Assembly: GCF_000514775.1 (NCBI RefSeq)
Contig: NZ_AZWO01000007.1
Span: 171,160-221,610 of the forward strand
Direction of reading: 5' to 3'
DNA: 50,451 nucleotides
DNA from: Salinispora pacifica CNR114
GTDB taxonomy: Bacteria > Actinomycetota > Actinomycetes > Mycobacteriales > Micromonosporaceae
Position 1 is the stretch's first letter, and each line of letters begins with the position of its first letter. The notes beneath the pieces were generated by a model that saw only the letters and a program-made list of their open reading frames with translations, made no database searches and had not been told where the DNA came from. Shown here one piece after another: positions 8,764-16,140 of the stretch. A program made the position numbers and the translations under genes.

Positions 8764-9303
8764 TCAGCCGGTCGGAACCCAAAACCGAAGCTTCTCGCTG
8801 CGTTGATCGGCGAAGATCCCGCCGTTGCGCTCGATCACCCTACGGGAGGCGACGTTGTCCACGTCGCAGGTCACCAGGGCGGACGTGATGTCCAGGTGGT
8901 ACGCCACGGATAGCGCGGCGGCCAGCATCGCGGTCGCGTGGCCCTGTCGCCGTGCGGTTGGTCGCACGTCATAGCCGATGTGCCCGCCGAAGTCCCGCAG
9001 GTACGGGGTCAGGCGATGCCGGATCGCGAGGCGGCCGAAATAGGCGTCGTCCTGGGTCCACCACAACGTGGTCGACGGTACGTGCCCGTCCGGGCGCGGG
9101 GAGTCCTGAAGACTCTGATTCCGTAACCAGTCGACGTAGCTCGCGAACCCGGCGGGAGTTGACCAGTGACGCGAGAATTCGCGCAGCTCGGACCCGATCA
9201 TGCTGCGGTCTTCCGCGCTGCCGCGTCCCTCGGCGCGGAACTCGGCCATGGCGGCAACGAACGATTGATGTACCCCCACGGTGGGCCGGCTCAACTTGGG
9301 CAT
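8764..9303 (-). CDS. GNAT-family N-acetyltransferase
   Basis: A roughly 179-residue acetyltransferase. It has RLAIRHRLTPYLRDFGGHIGYDVRPTARRQGHATAML, which holds the acetyl-CoA-binding R-x-x-G-x-A loop (RRQGHA), followed by TCDVDNVASRRVIERNGG, the usual helix near the C terminus. The layout is that of the YafP/DUF-like GNAT group. Start set at ATG 9303 (MPKLSRPTVGVH); there is no good ribosome binding site, and an in-frame ATG at 9339 is possible. Substrate unknown. It is divergent from bioY across a 372-base gap. Confidence 0.85.
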   Translation of the reverse strand: MPKLSRPTVGVHQSFVAAMAEFRAEGRGSAEDRSMIGSELREFSRHWSTPAGFASYVDWLRNQSLQDSPRPDGHVPSTTLWWTQDDAYFGRLAIRHRLTPYLRDFGGHIGYDVRPTARRQGHATAMLAAALSVAYHLDITSALVTCDVDNVASRRVIERNGGIFADQRSEKLRFWVPTG

Positions 9304-9675
9304 GGCGATATCAGTATCGACTCTGCCGGTTGGCCGCACCCGTATTTCGGGCGTGGTGGGGGGTGGGGGTCGAGCAGGCCGGATGGCCCGGGTCGACGGT
9401 GTTTTCGTCGCCTACCGTCCCGGGCGTGAGTGATCAGCCTGACCGTGCCGCATGACGGGTTGAGGAGCGCGTCGCTGACCTGACCGGCATCCCGGCGCAC
9501 CGTCGCGGCCGGCTTACTGGTCGATCCGGTCACCTTCGGTCGGAGCCTGACCACCGGTGCGCTCCGATGTGGTCTCGCGCCCGTGGGCGGACGCCCGGGC
9601 CGGCGGCAGTGCTGGGAGGATCCACACGATCTGTAGGGACGCCACCGGTGTCGGTAGGGACAACAGGAGGATGGA
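9304..9675. other. Intergenic region between GNAT and bioY, with a hairpin
   Basis: A 372-base gap without a convincing gene. It contains an imperfect hairpin (9387-9424: CCCGGG plus ACGGT pairing with ACCGT plus CCCGGG, 3-base bulge) and the direct repeat GTAGGGAC (twice within about 25 bases) shortly before bioY. I found no recognisable riboswitch or BioQ-type palindrome. Confidence 0.5.
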
Positions 9676-10275
9676 ATGGCAGACGGTTTGGTGCTGGCCG
9701 CCGGCCCACGCGTCGGCGTGTTGGCGGACGCGTGGGGTGGTTCCGTGGCGCGGGAGGTCGCCCTGGTTGTTGGTGGGGCCGCTGTCGTCGGTGCCGCTGC
9801 GCAGGTGTCGGTGGCGATTCCCGGGTCGCCGGTCCCCGTCACCGGGCAGACCTTCGCGGTGCTCCTGGCCGGGACCGCGCTTGGGTCGGCCCGTGGGGTG
9901 GCGAGCATGCTGCTCTACCTGGTGGCGGGGGTGTTGGGGGTGCCGTGGTTTGCCGACGGGGCGCACGGCTGGCCGTCCGCGACCGCGGGCTACCTGCTGG
10001 GCTTCGTGTTGGCCGCGGCGGTTGTCGGCCGGCTGGCCTCGGCCGGGGCGGACCGGCGGCCGTGGCGCATGTTCGGGCTGATGGTGTTCGGGAACGTGGT
10101 GATCTATGCGGTTGGTGTTCCCTGGTTGACGGTCGCCGCCGGGATGGACGTGCGGACCGCGCTCCTGTTGGGCCTCGTTGCGTTCCTGCCGGGGGACCTG
10201 CTCAAGGCACTGCTCGCTGCGGGCCTGCTACCGGGCTCGTGGCGCCTGGTGCGCCGGTTGTCCGGGAGCGCGTGA
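9676..10275 (+). CDS. bioY: BioY, biotin transporter substrate-binding subunit
   Basis: A 199-residue membrane protein of the BioY family, the S-component that captures biotin for an ECF-type importer or acts alone. It has about six hydrophobic helices and the family motif VPVTGQTFAVLLAGTALG, then LYLVAGVLGVPWFADG and GYLLGFVLAAAVVGRLA, and near the C terminus FLPGDLLKALLAAGL, where the Asp/Lys are conserved. A strong AGGAGG stands 5 bases before ATG 9676. No bioM/bioN energising subunits are next to it, so it either shares a distant ECF module or works alone, as described for some solitary BioY proteins. Confidence 0.95.
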   Translation: MADGLVLAAGPRVGVLADAWGGSVAREVALVVGGAAVVGAAAQVSVAIPGSPVPVTGQTFAVLLAGTALGSARGVASMLLYLVAGVLGVPWFADGAHGWPSATAGYLLGFVLAAAVVGRLASAGADRRPWRMFGLMVFGNVVIYAVGVPWLTVAAGMDVRTALLLGLVAFLPGDLLKALLAAGLLPGSWRLVRRLSGSA

Positions 10276-10451
10276 GCGAGTTCGTGGACCGGGGTGGCGC
10301 TCCTCGGCCTGGAACTTTGGCGGGGAGCCCGCCGGTCGGTCCCGGGCGGGGCCGTGATTGCACCAACCGTGATCATCGATTTGGGTGCGGGTTGCTGGCC
10401 TATGGTTGTCCCGCGAACAGGGGCCGAAGGGCACGTCCCAGCGAGTTTTCC

Positions 10452-10477
10452 TGAGGTTAGCCTTACCTAATTTAGGT
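10452..10477 (+). promoter_or_regulatory. Double iron box (IdeR/DtxR operator) upstream of feoA
   Basis: Bases 10452-10470 (TGAGGTTAGCCTTACCTAA) match the 19-bp IdeR/DtxR consensus TTAGGTTAGGCTAACCTAA at 16 positions. A second dyad overlaps it: ACCTAA-T-TTAGGT at 10465-10477 is a perfect 13-base palindrome. Two overlapping dyads suit the paired-dimer binding of this regulator family. The site is 21 bases before the feoA start, so iron-loaded IdeR should repress the operon. Confidence 0.85.
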
Positions 10478-10497
10478 GAGTCTGGCTGGGGGCGTGC

Positions 10498-10830
10498 ATG
10501 ACGAGCAGGACGTTCGAACAGGGGACCGACGGACGGCCCGGGGCCGAGGCCCGGCACGGCGATCGGCCCCGGGGCGAGGCCCGGTGCGGCGAAAGGACGC
10601 TGGCCGACCTGACGCCGAGCGCCACGGCACAGGTGGTGAGCGTCTCGGTGCCCGGTTCCCCAGCTGTCGCGCGGCGCCTGGCCGACCTCGGCTTCACACC
10701 GGGCGCGAAGGTCCGAATGCTGCGCCGGGCACCGTTGCGCGACCCCCTGATCTACCTGGTGAAGGACTACGAGATCTGCCTGCGTCGGGCGCAGGCGTCG
10801 TGCGTGAACGTGGTCGCGGTGGACCGGTGA
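10498..10830 (+). CDS. feoA: FeoA, ferrous iron transport accessory protein
   Basis: A 110-residue protein whose last 75 residues are the SH3-like FeoA domain: LADLTPSATAQVVSVS, then ARRLADLGFTPGAKVRMLRRAPLRDPLIYLVKDYEICLRRAQA. FeoA is a small cytoplasmic partner thought to modulate FeoB. The first 30 residues are a charged, low-complexity extension. ATG 10498 follows the iron box directly. The stop overlaps the feoB start by the GTGA arrangement (10827-10830), so translation is coupled. Confidence 0.93.
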   Translation: MTSRTFEQGTDGRPGAEARHGDRPRGEARCGERTLADLTPSATAQVVSVSVPGSPAVARRLADLGFTPGAKVRMLRRAPLRDPLIYLVKDYEICLRRAQASCVNVVAVDR

Positions 10831-12770
10831 GCAGCTCCTGCCACGAGAGCGGTCAGCCCGCGGCCCCGATGACCCAGCTGCCGCAGGTGGCCCTGGTCGG
10901 TGCCCCCAACGCCGGAAAGACGAGCGTGTTCAACGCCCTCACCGGCTTGAACGCCAAGACCGGAAACTATCCCGGGGTGACCGTGTCCCGCTTCGCCGGG
11001 ACCTGCCGGGTCGGCGACCGTAGGTTCGCCGTCGAAGATCTCCCCGGCTCGTACGGGCTGGACCCGGTCAGTCTGGACGAGCAGGTTCTGGTCGATGCTC
11101 TGGACGGCAACGGCATGCGGGCGCCGGACGCGTTGCTGATCGTGGTTGACGCGACGACGCTGCGGCGCTCGTTGGGATTCGTCGCGCAGGTGCTGGCCCG
11201 GGGCCTTCCCAGCTGCGTGGTACTGACCTTCACCGACGAGTTGCTCCGTCGCCAGGGCGCGGTGAATGTTGACGCGCTGAGCCAAGCCCTGGGAGTGCCG
11301 GTGGTCGCGGTGGTCGGCCACCGGGGGCACGGTCTCGCTGAGCTGCGGGAACAGCTGCTCGACTGGAGAGACTGGCCGACACCGGTGATACCACCACCGG
11401 TGGACCCGGGTGAGCGGGACGCCTGGGTGGAGTCCGTCCTGTCGTACGCCGGGTACCGGGCGGCCCAGCCGCACGGCCACACCCGACGGCTCGACGCGGT
11501 GCTGCTGCACCCGATCTTGGGTACCGTGGTCTTCTTCGCCGTGATGGTGCTGTTCTTCCAGACGGTCTTCACCCTGGCCGCTCCGCTTCAGGGAGGGGTC
11601 GAGGCGTTCTTCGGCGTACTGTCGGGCTGGGTGTCGGTGCACGTCACCAATCCGTGGCTGTCGGGCCTGCTCGGAGATGCCCTGATCGGCGGAGTCGGCG
11701 GCGTCCTGGTCTTCCTTCCCCAGATCATGCTGCTGTTTCTGCTGATCTCCCTCCTCGAGGGCGTCGGCTACATGTCCCGCGCGGCGTTTCTGATGGACCG
11801 CGTGATGGGCCGCGCCGGGCTGGAGGGACGCGCCTTCGTGGCGCTGCTGTCCTCGTTCGCCTGCGCGATCCCCGGCATAATGGCCACCCGCACCCTGCCC
11901 TCGGCTCGGGACCGGATCGCCACGATGATGGCGGCGCCACTGATGACCTGCGCCGCGCGGCTTCCCGTCTACGTGGTCCTGATCGGGCTGCTGGTCGACC
12001 CCACCGCCACGTTCGGTCCGTTTGGTCTGCAGGGTCTGGTCATGTTCGGGCTGTACCTGCTCGGTGCCGTCTCGGCGATGCTGGCCGCGTGGGCGTTCAA
12101 GAAGTTCGGTGACCGTCGTGGCCAGCCGACACCGTTCTATCTGGAGATGCCGCCGTACCGGCTGCCCGCGCCCCGGGCGGTTCTGCTGGCGGTGTGGGGT
12201 GCGGCGAGTTCGTTCCTCCGCAAGTGCTCGACCATCATTGTGGCCACCACGATGGTGCTGTGGTTGCTGCTGAATCTACCGCTGCACTCGACCGAGCAGC
12301 TGCAGGCGGCGGGCGTCGACACCGCTGATTCGGCTGCGGTGTCGGCCCATGTCGTTGACCACAGCTACGCCGCCGAGGTCGGCCGGCTGGTGGCGCCGGT
12401 CTTCGACCCCCTGGGCTTCGACTGGCGGATCAATGTCGGTGTGCTGTCCGCCCAGTCGGCCCGGGAGACCTTCGTCGCCACCCTCGGCCAGGTCGCGGCG
12501 GCCGAAGACCCCGAAGAACCGGGCGACGCGCTGCGGGCCATGACCTACTCGGACGGCCCGCGCGCCGGTCAGCCGATCTTCACCGCACCGACGATCGCCG
12601 CGCTGCTGGTGTACTTCGCCTTCGCCCTCCAGTGTGTGGCGACCGTCGGGGTCATCCGGCGGGAGACCGGCACCTGGCGATGGCCGCTGGTGGCCTTTGG
12701 CTACCTCACCGTGACAGCCTGGCTGCTGGCCTACCTTGCCCGGACCGTCACCGCCGTCTTCGTGGGGTGA
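10827..12770 (+). CDS. feoB: FeoB, ferrous iron transporter
   Basis: A 647-residue ferrous iron permease. The N-terminal G domain has G1 GAPNAGKTS, G2 GNYPGVTV and G3 DLPGSYGL. At the G4 position the sequence is LTFTDELLRR, so the usual guanine-specifying Asn of N-x-x-D is replaced by Thr. The membrane part has both Gate-type repeats (VGYMSRAAFLMDRVMGRAGLEGRAF, FACAIPGIMATRTL, APLMTCAARLPVYVVL) and ends with a C-terminal helix pair. The chosen GTG overlaps the feoA stop; MTQLPQVALVG is 14 residues in. It imports Fe(II) across the membrane under iron-box control. It is shorter than E. coli FeoB because the C-terminal cytoplasmic tail is missing; that role may fall to the next gene. Confidence 0.96.
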   Translation: MSSSCHESGQPAAPMTQLPQVALVGAPNAGKTSVFNALTGLNAKTGNYPGVTVSRFAGTCRVGDRRFAVEDLPGSYGLDPVSLDEQVLVDALDGNGMRAPDALLIVVDATTLRRSLGFVAQVLARGLPSCVVLTFTDELLRRQGAVNVDALSQALGVPVVAVVGHRGHGLAELREQLLDWRDWPTPVIPPPVDPGERDAWVESVLSYAGYRAAQPHGHTRRLDAVLLHPILGTVVFFAVMVLFFQTVFTLAAPLQGGVEAFFGVLSGWVSVHVTNPWLSGLLGDALIGGVGGVLVFLPQIMLLFLLISLLEGVGYMSRAAFLMDRVMGRAGLEGRAFVALLSSFACAIPGIMATRTLPSARDRIATMMAAPLMTCAARLPVYVVLIGLLVDPTATFGPFGLQGLVMFGLYLLGAVSAMLAAWAFKKFGDRRGQPTPFYLEMPPYRLPAPRAVLLAVWGAASSFLRKCSTIIVATTMVLWLLLNLPLHSTEQLQAAGVDTADSAAVSAHVVDHSYAAEVGRLVAPVFDPLGFDWRINVGVLSAQSARETFVATLGQVAAAEDPEEPGDALRAMTYSDGPRAGQPIFTAPTIAALLVYFAFALQCVATVGVIRRETGTWRWPLVAFGYLTVTAWLLAYLARTVTAVFVG

Positions 12771-13333
12771 CTCGGATGGTTCCCCTGCACCCGCAGCGCT
12801 GCGCCGACGAACCGGACCTGCTGCGCTGGGTCATCCCCGCCGACCTGCTCGACTCGGTCGGCGTTGTCGCCGCGGCCCCGCCACCGCTGGCGGGGCTGCT
12901 GGCCGACGGGACCCTCGCCGAGCTCCGGCTGGAACCCGCCGCCGTGGTCACCCGCCTCGGCCCGCGGCGCAGCTGGATAGACCAGGGGCCACGGGTACGC
13001 GGCGCGCTACACGCCGCGCTCGGGGAACCCGACGGCTGGCACGTCCTACCCGATTCCGGTGCGTGGGCCGGGGAGGCGGTGCTGCGTACGCTGGCCCAGC
13101 AGCTCCTCGATGGGCCGGTCGGACAGTTCGCCGCCGCGCACGGCGGTCGGATCGACCTCGTGGAGGCGCGGGACGACGTGGTCACCGTCCGGCTCGCCGG
13201 TGCGTGCAACGGCTGCCCGGCCGCCCGCAGCACCCTGCACGGCCAACTGGAACGTCGCCTCCGTCAGCGCTATCCGGCGCTGCGCGCGGTCGTCGACGAA
13301 CCGACCCGGTCGATCAGGCCGGCACCGCGGTGA
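12767..13333 (+). CDS. NifU-like-domain protein, third gene of the feo operon
   Basis: A 188-residue protein whose C-terminal 75 residues resemble the NifU C-terminal scaffold domain: LRTLAQQLLDGPVGQFAAAHGGRIDLVEA, then VRLAGACNGCPAARSTLHGQLERRLRQRYP. The C-x-x-C in ACNGCPAA is the iron-sulfur-binding pair. The N-terminal 90 residues are not recognised. It begins with a GTG overlapping the feoB stop (GTGA), so it is translationally coupled and shares iron-box control. An Fe-S sensing or FeoC-like role is inferred from position. Its last 20 bases overlap the convergent sortase gene. Confidence 0.85.
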   Translation: MTRMVPLHPQRCADEPDLLRWVIPADLLDSVGVVAAAPPPLAGLLADGTLAELRLEPAAVVTRLGPRRSWIDQGPRVRGALHAALGEPDGWHVLPDSGAWAGEAVLRTLAQQLLDGPVGQFAAAHGGRIDLVEARDDVVTVRLAGACNGCPAARSTLHGQLERRLRQRYPALRAVVDEPTRSIRPAPR

Positions 13334-13970
13334 CCACGAGGTTGTCGCGGTATCGGCGGGCGTCGGCGTCAAAAGGCCCGCCGCAGGTGATGAGGGTCAA
13401 GCGCTGGTCGCCGTCGCGGGCGAAGTACTGGTCCAGCGGAATTCTGGTCTTCTGGTACTCCTCCCGGGCGATCACCCGGTAGGCGCGGTCTTGGCCGTCG
13501 CTGCCGGTCACGGTCAGGGTGTCCCCCTGGTCCAACTCCCGGAGCCGGAAGAACGCGCCCTTGCCCTGGGTGGAGCTGTCCACGTGGCCGGCGATTACCA
13601 CTGACCCCGCTGGGGCCGCCAGCCCCGGGCCGTAGCGGTACCAGCCGACCTCGTCCACGCTGGGCGGTACCTCGAACTCACTGGTCTGTGGGTTGATGCC
13701 GACGGCGTTCACCGTGGCGGTCACCCCGATTGTCGGGATCCGCAGGCCGACCGGCGGAACAACCTCGGCGCCGGTCGGCAGTGCACCCCTGCGTACCGGT
13801 ACCGGCACCGACGTTCGGGCATCTGCGGGGGCGGTGCTGGCGAGGGCGGCCACCTCGTCCGCGCCGACATCCGCCGCCGGCCGAGCGGCAACGGCGGCCA
13901 ACGCCGCGACGGTGAGGGCGGCGGCACCGGCGGCCATTGCCGCCAGCCCTCCGCGATTGCGCACCGTCAC
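13314..13970 (-). CDS. Class F sortase
   Basis: A 218-residue sortase of the actinobacterial class F. An N-terminal signal anchor (residues 8-30, Ala-rich) is followed by an Ala/Pro-rich linker and the beta-barrel domain from about residue 75 (LRIPTIGVTATVNAVGIN). The catalytic triad is visible: His129 in VVIAGHVDS, Cys196 in TLITCGGPF and Arg in RRYRDN near 206-208. Sortases join sorting-motif proteins to peptidoglycan on the outer face of the membrane. Its start overlaps the stop of the DUF4397 gene by ATGA (13967-13970), so the two are coupled. Confidence 0.93.
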   Translation of the reverse strand: MTVRNRGGLAAMAAGAAALTVAALAAVAARPAADVGADEVAALASTAPADARTSVPVPVRRGALPTGAEVVPPVGLRIPTIGVTATVNAVGINPQTSEFEVPPSVDEVGWYRYGPGLAAPAGSVVIAGHVDSSTQGKGAFFRLRELDQGDTLTVTGSDGQDRAYRVIAREEYQKTRIPLDQYFARDGDQRLTLITCGGPFDADARRYRDNLVVTAVPA

Positions 13971-14800
13971 CGGTTGTTCCTCCGGGCGGTGACGATCCGA
14001 GCTCTTCCACCGACAAGTAGGAGGGCGCCGGCACCGGCCAGGAGGTACAACCAGGTGTTTGCCTTGGTGTCGGCCAGGCCGCCGTCGCCGCTGGGGACCC
14101 CGGCCGGGGTGGAGTGCAAGCCGGTGATGGTCTGCGCCACGACCTCGAGGGTGCCGGCATCCGCCGAGCCGAACGCGTAGAGGATCGTCGCGGTACCCTC
14201 GGTCAATTCCAGGTCGGCGGGGCCGATCGTGACGGTATCCGTGCCGGCGAGTACCGCATCCGCCTGGATCGTTCCGGCTTCCATATCGGCCTTGGCCTCG
14301 TTCGAGTTGGTCAGGTTGGTGAAGACCGAAGTGCCGCCGGCCCGTACGTCCATCGCCGGAGCGGCAGCGATGTGCCGGGCGATCAGCCGGGACTTGCCAG
14401 CGTCCACCTTCGAGGTGTCGTTGACGAAGGAGGTGAGCTTCGGCTGGCCGCTCGCGTCCAGGTGGGCGGCCATGCTGATGTTGGTTCCGCCCAGCACCTC
14501 CGCGTCGGCAACCGTGAGAAACGCGTCGGCCACCGGGTCGCCCGGCTTGGTCAGCGCGATGTCGTACACGCCCGCCGCCAGGCTCAGTGGGCCCGCCACC
14601 TCGCCGGGCGCGAAGTTGTCCAGCGTCTTTTCCCCATTGAGGTACACGTCGACCGGGATGCCCGGCATGCCATGGATCGCAGAGACCTCGGCTGTGGCCA
14701 CCGCGTACGCCGGGGTCGCGTTGAGCGCACCGACTCCGGCGAATGTCAGCGCGGCGAGCACGCCACCGGCGGCCACCCGGCGGGAGTACGAGAGCTGCAT
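13967..14800 (-). CDS. DUF4397-domain secreted, membrane-tethered protein
   Basis: A 277-residue protein with a signal peptide (to about ATPAYA, residue 33), two DUF4397 units (AEVSAIHGMPGIPVDVYLNG... and a second around SRLIARHIAAAPAMDVRAGG), a Gly/Ser linker, one C-terminal membrane helix (NTWLYLLAGAGALLLVGG) and a basic tail RIVTARRNNR. This is the architecture of a cell-wall-sorted protein, yet no LPxTG-like pentapeptide is obvious before the helix (the local sequence is SGDGGLADTKA). It is translationally coupled to the class F sortase downstream, a pairing frequent in actinobacteria, so it is the likely partner. GGAGG precedes ATG 14800. Function of the DUF is unknown. Confidence 0.9.
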   Translation of the reverse strand: MQLSYSRRVAAGGVLAALTFAGVGALNATPAYAVATAEVSAIHGMPGIPVDVYLNGEKTLDNFAPGEVAGPLSLAAGVYDIALTKPGDPVADAFLTVADAEVLGGTNISMAAHLDASGQPKLTSFVNDTSKVDAGKSRLIARHIAAAPAMDVRAGGTSVFTNLTNSNEAKADMEAGTIQADAVLAGTDTVTIGPADLELTEGTATILYAFGSADAGTLEVVAQTITGLHSTPAGVPSGDGGLADTKANTWLYLLAGAGALLLVGGRARIVTARRNNR

Positions 14801-15117
14801 GTCTGCCTCCTGATGATAAGTCGTGATTAGTCAGGTTAGCTGGTATGGGGCGTTACGCTCGCTCCACACAACCTGGACGCGGCCAGAAAATAATTTGCTT
14901 TTCGACGTCGCCGCATTCACGCGGGTATCAGTCGATGAGTAACCCGGCGGAGGGCAGCCATTCGGCACGATAAGGAGTCACATCCGGCGCGGCGTGCAGT
15001 GCCTGAACGCGGATAGGAGGTGGATGGTGCAACACCTGGACTGAAGAACTTTGGCGCGTCTCAACCTGGGTGCCGCGGCCCCGCTGCATCGGTTGTCGAC
15101 GGTGAACTGGGCTGCGA
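14801..15117. other. Intergenic region, no gene seen
   Basis: A 317-base gap upstream of the DUF4397-sortase operon and downstream of the 15118-15975 gene. It has an AT-rich patch near 14885-14905 that could be part of the operon promoter. Only a seven-codon AGGAGG-preceded mini-frame is visible on the plus strand (15024-15044), with no gene behind it. Confidence 0.55.
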
Positions 15118-15975
15118 CTAACTGTGTCGTTGCCAGACGGACCGCAGCGAGTCCCAGTTGCCACCGAGGCTGTCGCAGAGTACGTCCACAAAGACAGCGG
15201 TATCGGTGCCGTCGGGGTTCCACCAGATGCCGCAGAGAGCCGGGATCTCGCCGGTCGGGGTGGTGTACTCGACGTACAAGCCCGGCGTGCCGGTGACGCC
15301 CCCCAGTTTGTCGCCGGGCTCCTCCGCATCCGGGCGGTCGCTCGCCGAACTGCGGGCGATTCGCTGCCGGAAGCTCAGGTCGGCAGCTCGCCCCTCGGCC
15401 GAGTCATACGCGACAAAGTGGAGATACATGCCGCCGTCCCGGCACAGCACGTGGGCGCGCTCGCCGGGGCCGAGGGGTGGACCGCCATCGTCGGTGTTCG
15501 CGACGCAGCTACTCATGTCGGCGAGCCACGGCTCCGCCAACGGGATCAGGTCATCCGGGAACGTCGCGCGGTTGGTGGCGGCGAAGACGTTGGTGGGTTC
15601 CTCGGCCGGCTCTTCGGGCGGCGCCGCGGCCGGTTCCTCGGCGGGTGCGTCCGACTGCGGGGCGGCGGCCGGGGCGCTGTCGGGGGCAGTCGCTCGGCCG
15701 AGGACGAACGCGCCAGCCCCGGCCACCAACGCGCCAGCGAGTACCCCGACGATCACGCCGAGCAGCAGCTTCCCCCGCTGCGGGGGTGGAGACGGCACGA
15801 TTCGGCGCTGCGGTGCTGGCGCGGCGAGGTCACCGGAAAGAGGTGGTGCGGCGAAACCGCCCGAGACCGGCTGTGTGCTCAGACCGTACTGGTCGTGGCC
15901 GCCGGAGTCAGGCGTATGCTCACCGTCGGACCAGTATTCCCGTCCGGGGGCCGCTCCATCATTCACGTGCGGCAC
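15118..15975 (-). CDS. Single-pass membrane protein with extracytoplasmic Cys-containing domain, unknown function
   Basis: A 285-residue protein I do not recognise. Residues 1-67 are hydrophilic and Pro/Gly-rich (cytoplasmic). One membrane helix follows (LLLGVIVGVLAGALVAGAGAFVLG, in two runs), then a Pro/Ala/Glu linker (EEPAAAPPEEPAEEPT), then an outer domain of about 150 residues with four spaced cysteines (SSCVANTD, HVLCRDGG, PALCGIWW, DVLCDSLGG) that may form two disulfides. The type II topology resembles actinobacterial secreted-domain or lipoprotein-like sensors. It lies alone, divergent from the DEAD-box helicase. No start other than ATG 15975 is clearly better. Confidence 0.75.
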   Translation of the reverse strand: MPHVNDGAAPGREYWSDGEHTPDSGGHDQYGLSTQPVSGGFAAPPLSGDLAAPAPQRRIVPSPPPQRGKLLLGVIVGVLAGALVAGAGAFVLGRATAPDSAPAAAPQSDAPAEEPAAAPPEEPAEEPTNVFAATNRATFPDDLIPLAEPWLADMSSCVANTDDGGPPLGPGERAHVLCRDGGMYLHFVAYDSAEGRAADLSFRQRIARSSASDRPDAEEPGDKLGGVTGTPGLYVEYTTPTGEIPALCGIWWNPDGTDTAVFVDVLCDSLGGNWDSLRSVWQRHS

Positions 15976-16140
15976 GATATCAGCGCCTATCGAACCCCCA
16001 CAGACCCGTTGGGAGATCTATTCACTCTGCTGGGAGTGTGCGGATGGCGATGTACGGCAGACCCATGGTGGGTAACGCGCTCCGGAAACAGCGTCGGCTA
16101 GACTTGGCGCGAGGCCCTTCCAGCAGGACGATCGGGTTCG

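Noticed and set aside
9387..9424. Hairpin in the GNAT-bioY gap as a riboswitch or terminator
   Set aside because: The stem is bulged, no upstream transcript would end there, and no known riboswitch core was recognised; kept only as a note in the intergenic entry.
12800..13230. Long minus-strand open frames opposite the NifU-like gene and similar long frames elsewhere (for example 6698-7729 minus, 26603-27880 plus)
   Set aside because: Arg/Pro/Ala-rich compositions without motifs, mirroring real genes in high-GC DNA; the parts not covered by the named genes are shadows.
14828..14846. Half iron-box-like sequence (TCAGGTTAGC) upstream of the DUF4397-sortase operon
   Set aside because: Only the left half of the IdeR consensus is present and the right arm does not pair, unlike the convincing site at 10452.
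15024..15044. AGGAGG followed by a seven-codon frame (MVQHLD), like an attenuation leader
   Set aside because: No plus-strand gene follows (the next gene is on the minus strand) and such short frames occur by chance.
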